Positions 27,203 through 35,746 of a stretch of 45,389 bases of DNA are shown here, one piece after another (position 1 is the stretch's first letter; the number at the start of each line of letters is the position of its first letter). The position numbers and the translations under genes were made by a program. Below the pieces are notes generated by a model. The model was given only the letters and a program-made list of their open reading frames with translations. It was not told where the DNA came from and made no database searches. Origin of the DNA: an uncultured Verrucomicrobiales bacterium (GTDB taxonomy: Bacteria > Verrucomicrobiota > Verrucomicrobiia > Verrucomicrobiales > Akkermansiaceae); contig CALBVY010000060.1 of NCBI GenBank assembly GCA_937969495.1, positions 1 to 45,389 of the forward strand, read 5' to 3'.

Positions 27203-27628
27203 CTAGCCCTCCTCACGGATGGACTTCAGCCGCTGATCATGGGCATCAAGGATGAACATGGAACGTTTAAAATCAATCAGCCCACTCAGCTTCTTAGCCT
27301 CCTCCCGTGAGCGTTCATCGATATGTAGGTTCATCTTCCCCATATTTACACCGGGGATCTCTTTGACTAGTTCTGGAGTTTCAATACGGAGCACAAGTCG
27401 CCTGACTTTAAACCATTTTTTTACAAGCTCCACGTGCTCAATTTCCCCGTAGGGCAAATCAATGGTGGTCATCTCACCCTTACCCCCCTTAAAGACACTC
27501 CCCTTCAGCCTCCAGCTCAGGGAAACATACTCGGGGAGAAAACGCAGCTTCCCTAGCACTTCCTCCTTACCAAGGGGGTCCATGGCTGGGATGTGGAAAT
27601 GGATGTTGACCGGATCAATGGAAATCAT
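27203..27628 (-). CDS. Small hypothetical protein, PH-like beta pattern
   Basis: 141 residues from ATG 27628; the frame is open from a TTG at 27676, but that would overlap the glnB terminator. After MISIDPVNIHFHIPAMD the protein alternates beta strands and short loops (YVSLSWRLKGSVFKGGKGEM, IDLPYGEIEHVELVKKWF, KVRRLVLRIETPELV) and ends in a basic helix (EEAKKLSGLIDFKRSMFILD). The pattern resembles GRAM/PH-like small domains, but no named family is recognised. No signal peptide or membrane segment. It lies downstream of glnB but is separated from it by a terminator. Confidence 0.55.
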   Translation of the reverse strand: MISIDPVNIHFHIPAMDPLGKEEVLGKLRFLPEYVSLSWRLKGSVFKGGKGEMTTIDLPYGEIEHVELVKKWFKVRRLVLRIETPELVKEIPGVNMGKMNLHIDERSREEAKKLSGLIDFKRSMFILDAHDQRLKSIREEG

Positions 27629-27644
27629 CGTGGGCAGAGCATAG

Positions 27645-27690
27645 AAAAAAGAAACGGACAAGCAACACTTTCTCAAGTGCCTCTTGTCCG
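27645..27690 (-). terminator. Rho-independent terminator of glnB
   Basis: Minus strand: CGGACAAG (27690-27683), an inner CACTT/AAGTG stem, CTTGTCCG (27662-27655), then TTTCTTTTTT. It lies 30 bp past the glnB stop and makes glnB monocistronic. Confidence 0.85.
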
Positions 27691-27720
27691 CTGAAATTCA
27701 AAGAGAGGAACAGGAACTGA

Positions 27721-28080
<360 letters not shown>

Positions 28081-28085
28081 TTACT

Positions 28086-28101
28086 TTATTTTTTACAGAA
28101 T
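28086..28101. repeat. Direct 16-bp repeat TTATTTTTTACAGAAT, copy 1
   Basis: Identical to 28163-28178, where it encodes the last codons of dprA. Copy 1 lies in the glnB leader and overlaps the predicted sigma-54 transcript start. The spacing is 77 bp. Confidence 0.7.
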
Positions 28102-28109
28102 GTATTCTA

Positions 28110-28125
28110 AGCAAGCATCGTGCCA
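28110..28125 (-). promoter_or_regulatory. Sigma-54 (-24/-12) promoter of glnB
   Basis: Minus strand TGGCAC, 5 nt, TTGCT (28125-28110) matches the sigma-54 consensus at all core positions with the GG and GC exactly 12 bp apart. The predicted transcript start is near 28099, about 31 nt before the glnB ATG. An NtrC-type activator would act from the 3' end of dprA; no clear site was seen there. Confidence 0.75.
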
Positions 28126-28162
28126 TATTCTCATGAGGCAAGATTTTTCTACCTTCGAAAGA

Positions 28163-29257
28163 TTATTTTTTACAGAATCGGCTGCCTGCTAGTCGTTGTA
28201 CCTTACCCATAATCTCAAGTTTTAGCAAAGTTGCATTCACTTCTGGAAGAGAAAACTTGGTGATCTCCAATAGCTCATCGAGAAGGAGGGGCCCATTTTC
28301 TAAAGCTGAACAAATGGCTTGCTCCACATGATTCATCTCTGGCTGATTAGCAGAGCTTTCGACAGCGTCGCTGGGCTCCAATGGCAAAGTGGCCATGTCA
28401 TCAAGAATATCGTGCCCACTCGTAACAAGGATAGCTCCTTCACGGATCATGGCATTACACCCTGCTGAAGTAGGCCTATCAATCTGCCCCGGCACCGCGT
28501 AAATCGTTTTACCCATTTCCCCGGCAAGATTAGCCGTAATCCGCGCACCAGACCATTCTGAGCACTCCACAACCAGCACCGCCTGAGACCACGCAGCGAC
28601 GATCCTATTCCGCATAGGGAACGTTTTTTTACTCGGTGAGGTATTCAGTGGGAACTCGGAAACAACCGCTCCATGTCCATCCACGATGCTTTCCGCAAGA
28701 GACATGTTTTCCGGCGGATAGATCTGACCTAGGCCAGAGCCTATGACCGAAATCGTTCTACCCTTCGCGGCAATGGCACCTTCATGAGCATATGAATCAA
28801 TGCCACGAGCCAAGCCTGATACAATCGTCAATCCACTACTGGCCAGCTGAAAAGCAAATTGTCTCGCAGCATTCACACCATACATGGATGTTTTCCGTGA
28901 TCCCACAATGGCTAAAGCATGACGATCTACATCCTTAATCTCACCCCAAACATAAAGCACCAACGGTGGATCATACATCTGCCTAAGTGCATCTGGGTAG
29001 CCTTCATCTTCTAAAGTCAATACCGCCAGCCCCCTATTGCTCACCTCTTGAAGCTCCTTCGAGAGATCGATACGGCTTTCCCAACTACCAATAATCTCAG
29101 CCGTCTCAGGCCCGATACCACTAACGCCACAAAGCTTATCGATATTCTGCGACAAAATAGACTCCGCGCTACCAAACCTCTCTAGCAATTTACGAACACG
29201 TACAGGCCCAATCTTAGGCAGCATATTTAGGGCGATGAGAGCCTCTCGTGAGTTCAT
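28163..29257 (-). CDS. dprA: DNA-processing protein DprA/Smf
   Basis: 364 residues from ATG 29257 (an upstream in-frame TTG at 29290 is unlikely). DprA binds incoming single-stranded DNA and loads RecA during natural transformation. An N-terminal helix-hairpin-helix region is present (IGPVRVRKLLERFGSAESIL). The Rossmann-like core contains GSRKTSMYGVNAARQFAFQL, VSGLARGIDSYAHEGAI, ISVIGSGLGQIYPPEN, VSEFPLN and FPMRNRIVAAWSQAVLVVE. The C-terminal part (LLLDELLEITKFSLPEVNAT) is the winged-helix domain present in longer DprA proteins. Its last codons are part of a 16-bp direct repeat. Confidence 0.94.
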   Translation of the reverse strand: MNSREALIALNMLPKIGPVRVRKLLERFGSAESILSQNIDKLCGVSGIGPETAEIIGSWESRIDLSKELQEVSNRGLAVLTLEDEGYPDALRQMYDPPLVLYVWGEIKDVDRHALAIVGSRKTSMYGVNAARQFAFQLASSGLTIVSGLARGIDSYAHEGAIAAKGRTISVIGSGLGQIYPPENMSLAESIVDGHGAVVSEFPLNTSPSKKTFPMRNRIVAAWSQAVLVVECSEWSGARITANLAGEMGKTIYAVPGQIDRPTSAGCNAMIREGAILVTSGHDILDDMATLPLEPSDAVESSANQPEMNHVEQAICSALENGPLLLDELLEITKFSLPEVNATLLKLEIMGKVQRLAGSRFCKK

Positions 29258-29348
29258 ACCCTTATTTAAATAATAAATCCCAATATCCAAGGCGTTTTAC
29301 CTTTAAGAGAGCAATTTCACCCCCTCTCTTTGCCAGAACTCGTGCAGT

Positions 29349-30545
29349 CTATGTTTGACCCGCATAGACTGCTACTGTCGCCTTCACAATACGGTTCCAG
29401 TCAAAAACCTCTTGGGCAAATGTGAAGCCTTGATCTGCTAATTGAGAGGCCAGCTCTTCATCATTAAGAATGCGCAGTATCGCAGCTCCTAATGCAGCCT
29501 CATCCTTCTCAGGTACCAGCAAACCTGTTTGCTCATGTTTGATAATATCAACAATCCCTCCGACGCCAGAGGCGACAACAGGTTTCCTATGGCGAAGAGC
29601 TTCGATGAGGACTACTCCGAGGCCTTCGGTATCACCTCGATCATCGAATATAGCTGGATGAACATAACACGTGCAGGTATGGTAAAGCTCTGCGAGCCGC
29701 TCACTACTGACAAACCCTGCCCACTCAACAACGTCTTCAAGACCCAGCTCCTTGGTAAGCTCCATCCATTCCGCCTTACAGTCGCCCTCTCCTGTGATGA
29801 CTACTTTGACTTGTTGTTTCTCTAAAATAGAAGGCAGAGCATTGAGTAAAATATGAAGACCTTTTCGCTGAATAAGCCTACCGCAGTTAAGTAACACGGG
29901 AGGGGTTGATACAGGGTAAACTTTACCAGCATCCGCAGCTTCTACAGTCGCCCCATAGGGAAGGATATTCACGTGGCGATCACACAGTTTTTTTACTTCA
30001 GTAGCAGTGTGCGAGCTATTAGCACATAGAGCGTCACCTGTAGATAATAGTGCCGCTAAAGCCTTTTTGATTAGGTTGCTATTACGAGCTAGAGCCAGCT
30101 CTGCACCGTGACAGGTCATGACGATCCGTGTGCCTAGCAGTTTCGAAGGTAGATACGACATGAAGCCATGAGGAAATGGCCAGTGCACATGCAGAACATC
30201 GAACTTTTTCCTCCAGCACCACCAGAAGACTGCAATAACTCCACATAGAATGTAGCTGAGAGCCCATATCTTGAAAAATGGCGACGATTGCTTGTTAGGC
30301 GCCCCTTCATCATGGGTCAGTGTTTCCCAGCGAGATGGTGCATATCTCCAACGAAGAACAGGAACCCCATCAATCTCATGATGAGGTAAGGCTCGCCAAG
30401 ATGGAGCGATAACAGTGACATCATGGCCATCTTTAGCTGTCCGATTGACAATCTCTCGCTGCCAGGGAACTCCTGGGTCTTCTTGGTTTCGTGGATACGT
30501 GGATCCTAGAACAGCTACGCGCAGTGGAGTTTCTGAGTGAGGCAT
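29349..30545 (-). CDS. Glycosyltransferase family 4 protein
   Basis: 398 residues, GT-B fold. The N-terminal domain has the usual donor-independent start (VLGSTYPRNQEDPGVPWQRE) and LHVHWPFPHGFMSYLPSKLL. The C-terminal domain has ILLNCGRLIQRKGLHILLNAL, VVITGEGDCKAEW, the EYA-like CTCYVHPAIFDDRGDTEGLG segment and the conserved E-x7-E nucleotide-sugar site (EGLGVVLIEALRHRKPVVAS). It probably adds a hexose to a lipid-linked glycan in the cytoplasm; acceptor and donor are unknown. It follows the GT2-REC fusion gene with a 12-bp gap, so the two are co-transcribed. Confidence 0.88.
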   Translation of the reverse strand: MPHSETPLRVAVLGSTYPRNQEDPGVPWQREIVNRTAKDGHDVTVIAPSWRALPHHEIDGVPVLRWRYAPSRWETLTHDEGAPNKQSSPFFKIWALSYILCGVIAVFWWCWRKKFDVLHVHWPFPHGFMSYLPSKLLGTRIVMTCHGAELALARNSNLIKKALAALLSTGDALCANSSHTATEVKKLCDRHVNILPYGATVEAADAGKVYPVSTPPVLLNCGRLIQRKGLHILLNALPSILEKQQVKVVITGEGDCKAEWMELTKELGLEDVVEWAGFVSSERLAELYHTCTCYVHPAIFDDRGDTEGLGVVLIEALRHRKPVVASGVGGIVDIIKHEQTGLLVPEKDEAALGAAILRILNDEELASQLADQGFTFAQEVFDWNRIVKATVAVYAGQT

Positions 30546-30557
30546 GGTGAGTTTGGA

Positions 30558-31985
30558 TTATTGAGTAACTTGGCGGGGCTGTGTATTCGCTGGTCTGATA
30601 GACTGGCTCAGTTGAATGGCTCGCCCCATCGTCTCCACCAGCTCACTGGCAATAAGGGGCTTCGATAAGAAATCAAATGCACCAGCCTTTATAGACTCTG
30701 ATCCATCCTTAGGTGAATCAGACCCGGAAAGCACAATAACTTGCGTATGTGGAGCCAGCACCTTCAACTTCGGAAGCACCTCTATGCCACTAATCCCAGG
30801 CAAATAAATATCTAACAATACAGCATCAAAATCATCGTTGATAGCCGCCATCGCTGACTCAGCGGTATCTACGGTAACGACATCCCAACCTTCCCTCTTT
30901 AGAATAGTCTCAGCAAGAGAACGCATAACCCCATCATCATCCGCTACAAGAATCCTTGGTGATGATGTTTCCTCACCTGATGAAGCATCAGAGAGACTAA
31001 TCACCTTAGACTTTGCTTCAGAGTTCACTATTTCTATCCGCTCACTGATGGGTAATGGATGCTTCTCTGAGTAATGCCTGTTCGTAATCATCTCTGCTAG
31101 AAAGCCGATCATTAACACCACTGGCGCGGTAAAAAGTGCAGCAGGTGCAGCAGATGCCATCGCCATGGAAAGGCCATTAGGGAAAAAGGGAATCAACGAT
31201 AACCCCCATAACCCGACAGCTAACATCAAACAAATAATAGCAATCCCCCCCATGAGGTGCAGCGGGCGTTCGCGGAAGTTTTTAATAAAATAAACCGACC
31301 ACATATCCATGAATCCACGGAGAAACCTCTTCACCCCATACTTAGAAACACCATGCACACGAGCGTGATGCTCCACTACGATCTCTGTTGTCTTAAACCC
31401 CTCTATAGAAGCTAACGAAGGAACCATGCGATGCATTTCACCGTACATAGGTAATGCTTTTACCACTTCTAAGCGATAGCATTTAAAGCCACAGTTATGA
31501 TCATGAAGCTTCACCCCATTCACCTTACTGAGCATGAGATTAAATACACGGCTCGGTAAAACCTTATGCCAAGGATCATGACGCTTCTCTTTAAACCCTG
31601 AAACAACATCCCAACCTTCACCCTCATTAATCTTTTCTAAAAATCTTGGTATCTCCTTTGGGTCATCCTGAAGATCTGCATCAAGGGTAAATACAATCTC
31701 ACCCGTAACCTCTGCATACCCTGCTGATAATGCCGGGGCTTTCCCTTGATTACTACGGAATCTGATCGCCTTCACATGCTCTGAATCTTGTTTCGCAATA
31801 TCCTGAACAACACTCCACGAATCATCCGTGCTACCATCATCAATAAAGATAATTTCCCACTCTCTTGCATGCTCATTAGCCTGCTCTGCAATTCTATCAT
31901 ACAGCTCTTGCAATGAATCCTCCTCATTCATCAAGGGGATAATAAAGCTAATTGTTGGTTTTTGTAAAATGGAGGATTTACTCAT
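30558..31985 (-). CDS. Polyprenol-phosphate GT2 glycosyltransferase fused to a receiver (REC) domain
   Basis: 475 residues in two parts. Residues 1-~310 form a GT2 domain of the dolichol/undecaprenol-phosphate sugar synthase type: ISFIIPLMNEEDSLQELYDR, FIDDGSTDDSW, the D-x-D pair D102/D104 in FTLDADLQDDP, NCGFKCYR, and two C-terminal membrane helices (about 242-266 and 277-300). After a low-complexity linker (315-342), residues 343-455 are a complete receiver domain: acidic D349-D350-D351, phosphoacceptor D392 (LLDIYLPG), S420 and K442 (SKP). The usual output DNA-binding domain is absent, so the glycosyltransferase may be the output. The gene follows the sigma-54 regulator gene on the same strand after 122 bp. 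Confidence 0.9.
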   Translation of the reverse strand: MSKSSILQKPTISFIIPLMNEEDSLQELYDRIAEQANEHAREWEIIFIDDGSTDDSWSVVQDIAKQDSEHVKAIRFRSNQGKAPALSAGYAEVTGEIVFTLDADLQDDPKEIPRFLEKINEGEGWDVVSGFKEKRHDPWHKVLPSRVFNLMLSKVNGVKLHDHNCGFKCYRLEVVKALPMYGEMHRMVPSLASIEGFKTTEIVVEHHARVHGVSKYGVKRFLRGFMDMWSVYFIKNFRERPLHLMGGIAIICLMLAVGLWGLSLIPFFPNGLSMAMASAAPAALFTAPVVLMIGFLAEMITNRHYSEKHPLPISERIEIVNSEAKSKVISLSDASSGEETSSPRILVADDDGVMRSLAETILKREGWDVVTVDTAESAMAAINDDFDAVLLDIYLPGISGIEVLPKLKVLAPHTQVIVLSGSDSPKDGSESIKAGAFDFLSKPLIASELVETMGRAIQLSQSIRPANTQPRQVTQ

Positions 31986-32107
31986 ATTCTTTAATTGGTG
32001 ATTATCTCATACTTCCAACTTTTATCGATCAAATAAATTCAAATTATGATTTATTAGTTTATATTGTTAGTATTTTTGAGACACACTCTAAGTTATTTCT
32101 AGCAGCC

Positions 32108-33466
32108 CTACATGAGCCCATGCCGCTTCATTTTGTTATAAATTGATTTCTCTGTTATTCCTAGCTTCCTAGAACATTCAGCTTTATTACCCCCGCAGAG
32201 TATCAATGTCTGCTGGATTGCTAACTTTTCTACTTCAGCAAGAGTCTGCCCGGCCAGCCCTGAAAACATGGCTGATTGATCTGATGATCCATCAATGCTA
32301 CCGGTCAAATCCTCTGGCGAGATCATATCATTTTCACAGAAAGCACAGGCACGTTCAATGCTGTTTTCCAGCTGACGCACATTCCCCGGCCAGTGATAGG
32401 TAATGAGTTTATCAACTGCCTCTGAGGTAAACTTAATTGCATTTCCCCCATGCTTAGCCGCTACACGGTCTGCAAAGCACTGCGCTAGAGGCATGATCTC
32501 ATCCGCCCTCATTCGTAAAGATGGAAGTTTAAGAGGTATCACACTAATGCGGTAGTAGAGATCTTCTCTAAATTCCTTCGTCTTTATTTTTTCTTCAAAA
32601 TCAATATTCGTCGCCGTGATGATCCTCACATCACAGTCGATGGCTTTCTCACCACCTACTCGGTAAAAAACTCTGTCCTGCAGCACATTCAGCAGCTTCG
32701 GCTGTAGATCGATGGATAAATCACCTATCTCATCGAGAAACAACGTCCCTCCCTGAGCAGCTTCTATTTTACCAATACGCTTCTGCAAGGCACCTGTAAA
32801 AGCCCCCTTTTCATGACCAAAAAGCTCGCTTTCTAATAATTCCCTAGGGAGAGCCGGGCAGCTCACCGTGATGAATGGTTTATCCGCTCTATGGCTATGA
32901 GAATGAATATAACGCGCTAAAACACCTTTACCTGTACCGCTCTCACCAGTCAGGAGCACTGAAGAATCCAGCTTGGCCACCTTTTCAGCTTTTTTCAGTA
33001 AACTCTTCATCCCATCAGACTCGGCAATGATACCCACTGATACAGATGATGATGACACACTATCTTTAAGCGATTGATTCTCTTTCTGAATGAGACTCAC
33101 TTTTTTCGCATTTCTCAGAGCCGTAAAGAGCTCGTTCATATCAAATGGCTTCGTGACATAATCATGCGCACCGAGTTTGACAGCCTTCATCGCCACCTCG
33201 GCATCATTCTCTCCACTGAGCATCACTACAGGGATATGAGGATGTGTTTTAGAAAGTTTCTGCAAACAAGCAAAGCCATCCATCACAGGCATATTAATAT
33301 CTAACAATAAAACCTCCACCTGATCATTCATGAGATCGAGCACCTCCGTACCATTTTCTACAGTAACGGGGCGGAAACCATAATGAGCTGATTTCAGCTC
33401 AAGTAAGTGACGGATAGTTCTATCATCATCTGCGATAATGAGGTTATAGTTTTCTGAATGACTCAT
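32108..33466 (-). CDS. Sigma-54-dependent response regulator (REC-AAA+-Fis), PrsR/NtrC type
   Basis: 452 residues. The N-terminal receiver domain has D13-D14-D15, phosphoacceptor D56 (LLDINMP), S84 and K106. The AAA+ domain (~145-380) has Walker A GESGTGKG at 174-181, the sigma-54-contacting GAFTGA loop at 221-226, Walker B TLFLDEIGD and the conserved WPGNVRQLEN. The C-terminal Fis-type HTH (~408-452) includes NKAECSRKLGITEKSIYNKM. It activates transcription from -24/-12 promoters when phosphorylated. Close types include PrsR, the regulator linked to PEP-CTERM/exopolysaccharide genes, which fits the neighbours but is inferred. It is divergent from the Hpt gene (42 bp). Its histidine kinase is not in the window. 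Confidence 0.93.
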   Translation of the reverse strand: MSHSENYNLIIADDDRTIRHLLELKSAHYGFRPVTVENGTEVLDLMNDQVEVLLLDINMPVMDGFACLQKLSKTHPHIPVVMLSGENDAEVAMKAVKLGAHDYVTKPFDMNELFTALRNAKKVSLIQKENQSLKDSVSSSSVSVGIIAESDGMKSLLKKAEKVAKLDSSVLLTGESGTGKGVLARYIHSHSHRADKPFITVSCPALPRELLESELFGHEKGAFTGALQKRIGKIEAAQGGTLFLDEIGDLSIDLQPKLLNVLQDRVFYRVGGEKAIDCDVRIITATNIDFEEKIKTKEFREDLYYRISVIPLKLPSLRMRADEIMPLAQCFADRVAAKHGGNAIKFTSEAVDKLITYHWPGNVRQLENSIERACAFCENDMISPEDLTGSIDGSSDQSAMFSGLAGQTLAEVEKLAIQQTLILCGGNKAECSRKLGITEKSIYNKMKRHGLM

Positions 33467-33508
33467 AGGGTAAATTTAACTTTTGTCTGAACATCGAAGA
33501 GTGTATGA

Positions 33509-33850
33509 ATGAGCAATATGGATATTAAGATTGATACGAGCCAGCTCCTCGCATTAGCAAGTGACACCCCTGAAGTCCTCGTGCCCATTGTAGAACAGTT
33601 TCACGAAAACGCTGTGGAGCTAATAAATTCCATGAGAGAAGCACTGAAAATCTCTGATCACTCTGGTATTTTAAGTTATGTCCATCAGCTAAAAGGTTCG
33701 TCTGGAACTCTGGGGATGGTGTCACTTTATGAATCATGTCTAAGTTTGGAAAAAGGTTCTGCTGAGAGCATCAATGATGAAGTGTTAGGAAATATGCTAG
33801 AATTAGTTGAAAAATCCGTTCAGTTAACTTTGACCGCTTTAGCTGGCTGA
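33509..33850 (+). CDS. Stand-alone Hpt (histidine phosphotransfer) protein
   Basis: 113 residues from ATG 33509, four helices. The phosphoacceptor is H59 in the motif HQLKGSSGTLG, which matches the Hpt H-x-L-K-G consensus. Hpt proteins shuttle phosphoryl groups between receiver domains in a phosphorelay. Placed beside a REC-AAA+ regulator and near a REC-tailed glycosyltransferase, it is the obvious phosphodonor for both. No kinase domain is fused. Its last 31 bp overlap the 3' end of the convergent outer-membrane factor gene. Confidence 0.88.
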   Translation: MSNMDIKIDTSQLLALASDTPEVLVPIVEQFHENAVELINSMREALKISDHSGILSYVHQLKGSSGTLGMVSLYESCLSLEKGSAESINDEVLGNMLELVEKSVQLTLTALAG

Positions 33851-35265
33851 GGCAGCTCACCTCCTCCGAGAGCTTTAAAGAGCCTCACACTGTGCGCAGC
33901 ATGACGCCCTTCAGTAGCTAAAGACTCATCCTTGGTAATCAGGTAATCCTGCTGAGCATTCAGCAATCTCCGCAGATCAACCTCACCTACATCATAAGCA
34001 TTCATCATAAGCTCTGCCGTTTTCTGATGCTCTGCCGTAGCCTCCTGTAAGAGACGCTTCCTCTTTCCTGAGTAATGTAAACGAGTCATACTGTTCTCTA
34101 CTTGAGTCACCGCTTTGATCACCGTGCTTTCATAAAGAACAACCGCCTGGTCCAGCTTACTTTCATGCTCTCTAATACGATTATGAGCAGCACACCCCTG
34201 AAAGAGTTTCCACTTTAAGTTAGGCCCGAAGCCTAATGTCCTACGCAATGTGCTCGCTGAATTCACTCCAGTTAAAAATTCATACGTGAGCGCTCCTGAA
34301 ATAGAAAACTCAGGATATAGCTCTGCTGTGGCCACACCTATTAAGGCTGACTGAGCCGCTACCTTTCGCTCTGCACGCCTGATATCAGGACGCGACCTTA
34401 ATAAATCGATAGGGAAACCTGTCATGATGGACTTTGGAGGTTTCGGTATTCGCTGATGTTTACTAATGATACTCTTTATTTCAGCCGGCTTGATCGCGAG
34501 TAATGCGGCTAAGCGGTTCCTCACGACAATCTGTTCCTGCTCCAACTTTGGTATTTCAGCCGCACTCGTTTTTAACCTCGCCCTCGACTCATGCAGCTCT
34601 AGCTCACTGGTTAGACCCTCTTCTAATCGGCTCGATATAAGTTTTTCTATTTTTTGATAATTCTTCACCCCTTCACGCGCCACCTCTAACCTCTTCCCTA
34701 AAGTCCTATAGGCGATATAATGTAGTGCTACCTCGCCATTAATAAAAACAGTAGCATCTCTTAGCCCCTCCACTTTCGCTTCATACTCCGCAGTAGCTGA
34801 CTCGACTTGGCGTTTTACCTTACCAAATAAATCAGGATTCCAGCCTACATTAAGCTGCGCTAACTCATCATGAGATGAGCCAAAATCGAAATCAAAACCT
34901 TCTCTATCAAACGTACCCAAACCTTCACTAACACGAGAGTTAAAGTTACTGCTCGGAGACCACGCCCCCGCTAACACCGAGCGCTGATGCCATGACTCCG
35001 CGATCCGCGCGCTGGCAATCCTTATATTAGGGTTCGCCGTTCTCGATAAAGTAACCAGTTCGTTAAGCACGGGATCATTAAACTTTCGCCACCAACGTTG
35101 CGCACCTGTCTGCTTAGACTTATTATCTTGATCGATAGCTGCCGTCCACTCATCAGGCATCTGTATCTCAGGCCTTTCATAATCAGGGCCTACCACTGCA
35201 CAACTTGATATGATCAAAAGACCTAAACTAGAAAACAATCTCAGCTTTCTCATCCATAATTTCAT
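33820..35265 (-). CDS. Outer-membrane factor lipoprotein, NodT/CusC-type
   Basis: 481 residues from ATG 35265 (a GTG codon just before is less likely). The signal sequence ends in a lipobox (LIISSCAVVGPDYERP), so the mature protein is a lipid-anchored TolC-like channel. RPDIRRAERKVAAQSALIGV and RWWRKFNDPVLNELVTLSR are signature segments of this family, and the long helices (LEVAREGVKNYQKIEKLIS) form the periplasmic tunnel. Such proteins pair with HlyD/AcrA adaptors and an inner-membrane pump. The adaptor is probably the HlyD-like product of 36687-38066, but no pump gene is visible. Transcribed away from that operon across a 480-bp spacer. Confidence 0.92.
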   Translation of the reverse strand: MKLWMRKLRLFSSLGLLIISSCAVVGPDYERPEIQMPDEWTAAIDQDNKSKQTGAQRWWRKFNDPVLNELVTLSRTANPNIRIASARIAESWHQRSVLAGAWSPSSNFNSRVSEGLGTFDREGFDFDFGSSHDELAQLNVGWNPDLFGKVKRQVESATAEYEAKVEGLRDATVFINGEVALHYIAYRTLGKRLEVAREGVKNYQKIEKLISSRLEEGLTSELELHESRARLKTSAAEIPKLEQEQIVVRNRLAALLAIKPAEIKSIISKHQRIPKPPKSIMTGFPIDLLRSRPDIRRAERKVAAQSALIGVATAELYPEFSISGALTYEFLTGVNSASTLRRTLGFGPNLKWKLFQGCAAHNRIREHESKLDQAVVLYESTVIKAVTQVENSMTRLHYSGKRKRLLQEATAEHQKTAELMMNAYDVGEVDLRRLLNAQQDYLITKDESLATEGRHAAHSVRLFKALGGGELPQPAKAVKVN

Positions 35266-35273
35266 CACGATAC

Positions 35274-35308
35274 TTTTTACAGCATGACTCTCGAAATAGC
35301 TGTAAAAA
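35274..35308. repeat. Perfect 10-bp inverted repeat TTTTTACAGC / GCTGTAAAAA
   Basis: Arms at 35274-35283 and 35299-35308 with a 15-nt spacer, immediately upstream of the outer-membrane factor start. A likely operator for a dimeric regulator. The related GGCTGTA/TACAGCC hairpin at 42777-42795 contains the same half-site core. Confidence 0.65.
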
Positions 35309-35409
35309 TTTCAGTATTTTTCAATACCTTATCAAGGTCAGCCTCGCAGAAAACACTGAAACCATTCTATTTCAAAGCGTTCCAATAAAACCTAGTAATT
35401 TGGCATGCT

Positions 35410-35568
35410 ATGAGCATGAGAGAATATGTAACCCAAACCTCAGTCAACATGATCAAGTATTTAACAGCTAATCTATCAGCTCGCGATAAGCGCCAGGCTT
35501 CTGACAAACAGAGCCTCACCACCTCTTCTGGCACAAATCGTGGTAAAGCTGATTTACTAACAAACTAG
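35410..35568 (+). CDS. Candidate small protein of 52 residues
   Basis: ATG 35410 to TAG 35568, 52 residues, starting MSMREYVTQTSVNMIKYLTA and ending with KADLLTN. No family recognised, no membrane helix or signal peptide; residues 14-30 could form an amphipathic helix, and the C-terminal half is Ser/Thr/Lys/Arg-rich. It is the longest start-to-stop ATG ORF I found in this spacer, and an inverted-repeat hairpin begins 8 nt after its stop, both of which support a real gene. There is no clear ribosome site. A chance ORF cannot be excluded. Confidence 0.4.
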   Translation: MSMREYVTQTSVNMIKYLTANLSARDKRQASDKQSLTTSSGTNRGKADLLTN

Positions 35569-35575
35569 CTATAGC

Positions 35576-35624
35576 AAAGGTGTGGCAAAATGCGTTCTTC
35601 AATATCTCACGCATTCGCACCTTT
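35576..35624. repeat. Nested inverted repeat after the small ORF
   Basis: Outer arms AAAGGTG (35576-35582 region) and CACCTTT (35618-35624); inner arms AATGCGT (35589-35595) and ACGCATT (35609-35615). Both pairs are perfect 7-mers. There is no T tract, so it is a hairpin rather than a classical terminator. Confidence 0.6.
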
Positions 35625-35746
35625 CAAAAAACCCCGTAAATACACATGTTGACTAGAGGTTCAAATAACTACGCTAGAACAAATTTAAAATTCTATAGTT
35701 GTGGAGAATGTCACCTTGGCTCATGAATACAGATAGATGTAAATCT

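Larger units (their letters stand above)
35309..35746. other. Gene-poor spacer of about 440 bp
   Basis: Between the outer-membrane factor gene and the plus-strand operon at 35747. It holds a 52-codon ORF (35410-35568), a hairpin (35576-35624) and AT-rich sequence. TTGACT (35649-35654) has no matching -10 box at a proper distance, so the operon promoter is not resolved. Confidence 0.6.

Noticed and set aside
29288-29290. TTG start for DprA at 29290
   Set aside because: An ATG at 29257 gives the normal N-terminus; the upstream residues are not family-like.
35401-35424. Sigma-54 site (TGGCATGCTATGAGC) before the 52-codon ORF
   Set aside because: It matches only the GG and GC positions, and the site overlaps the start codon of the ORF itself.
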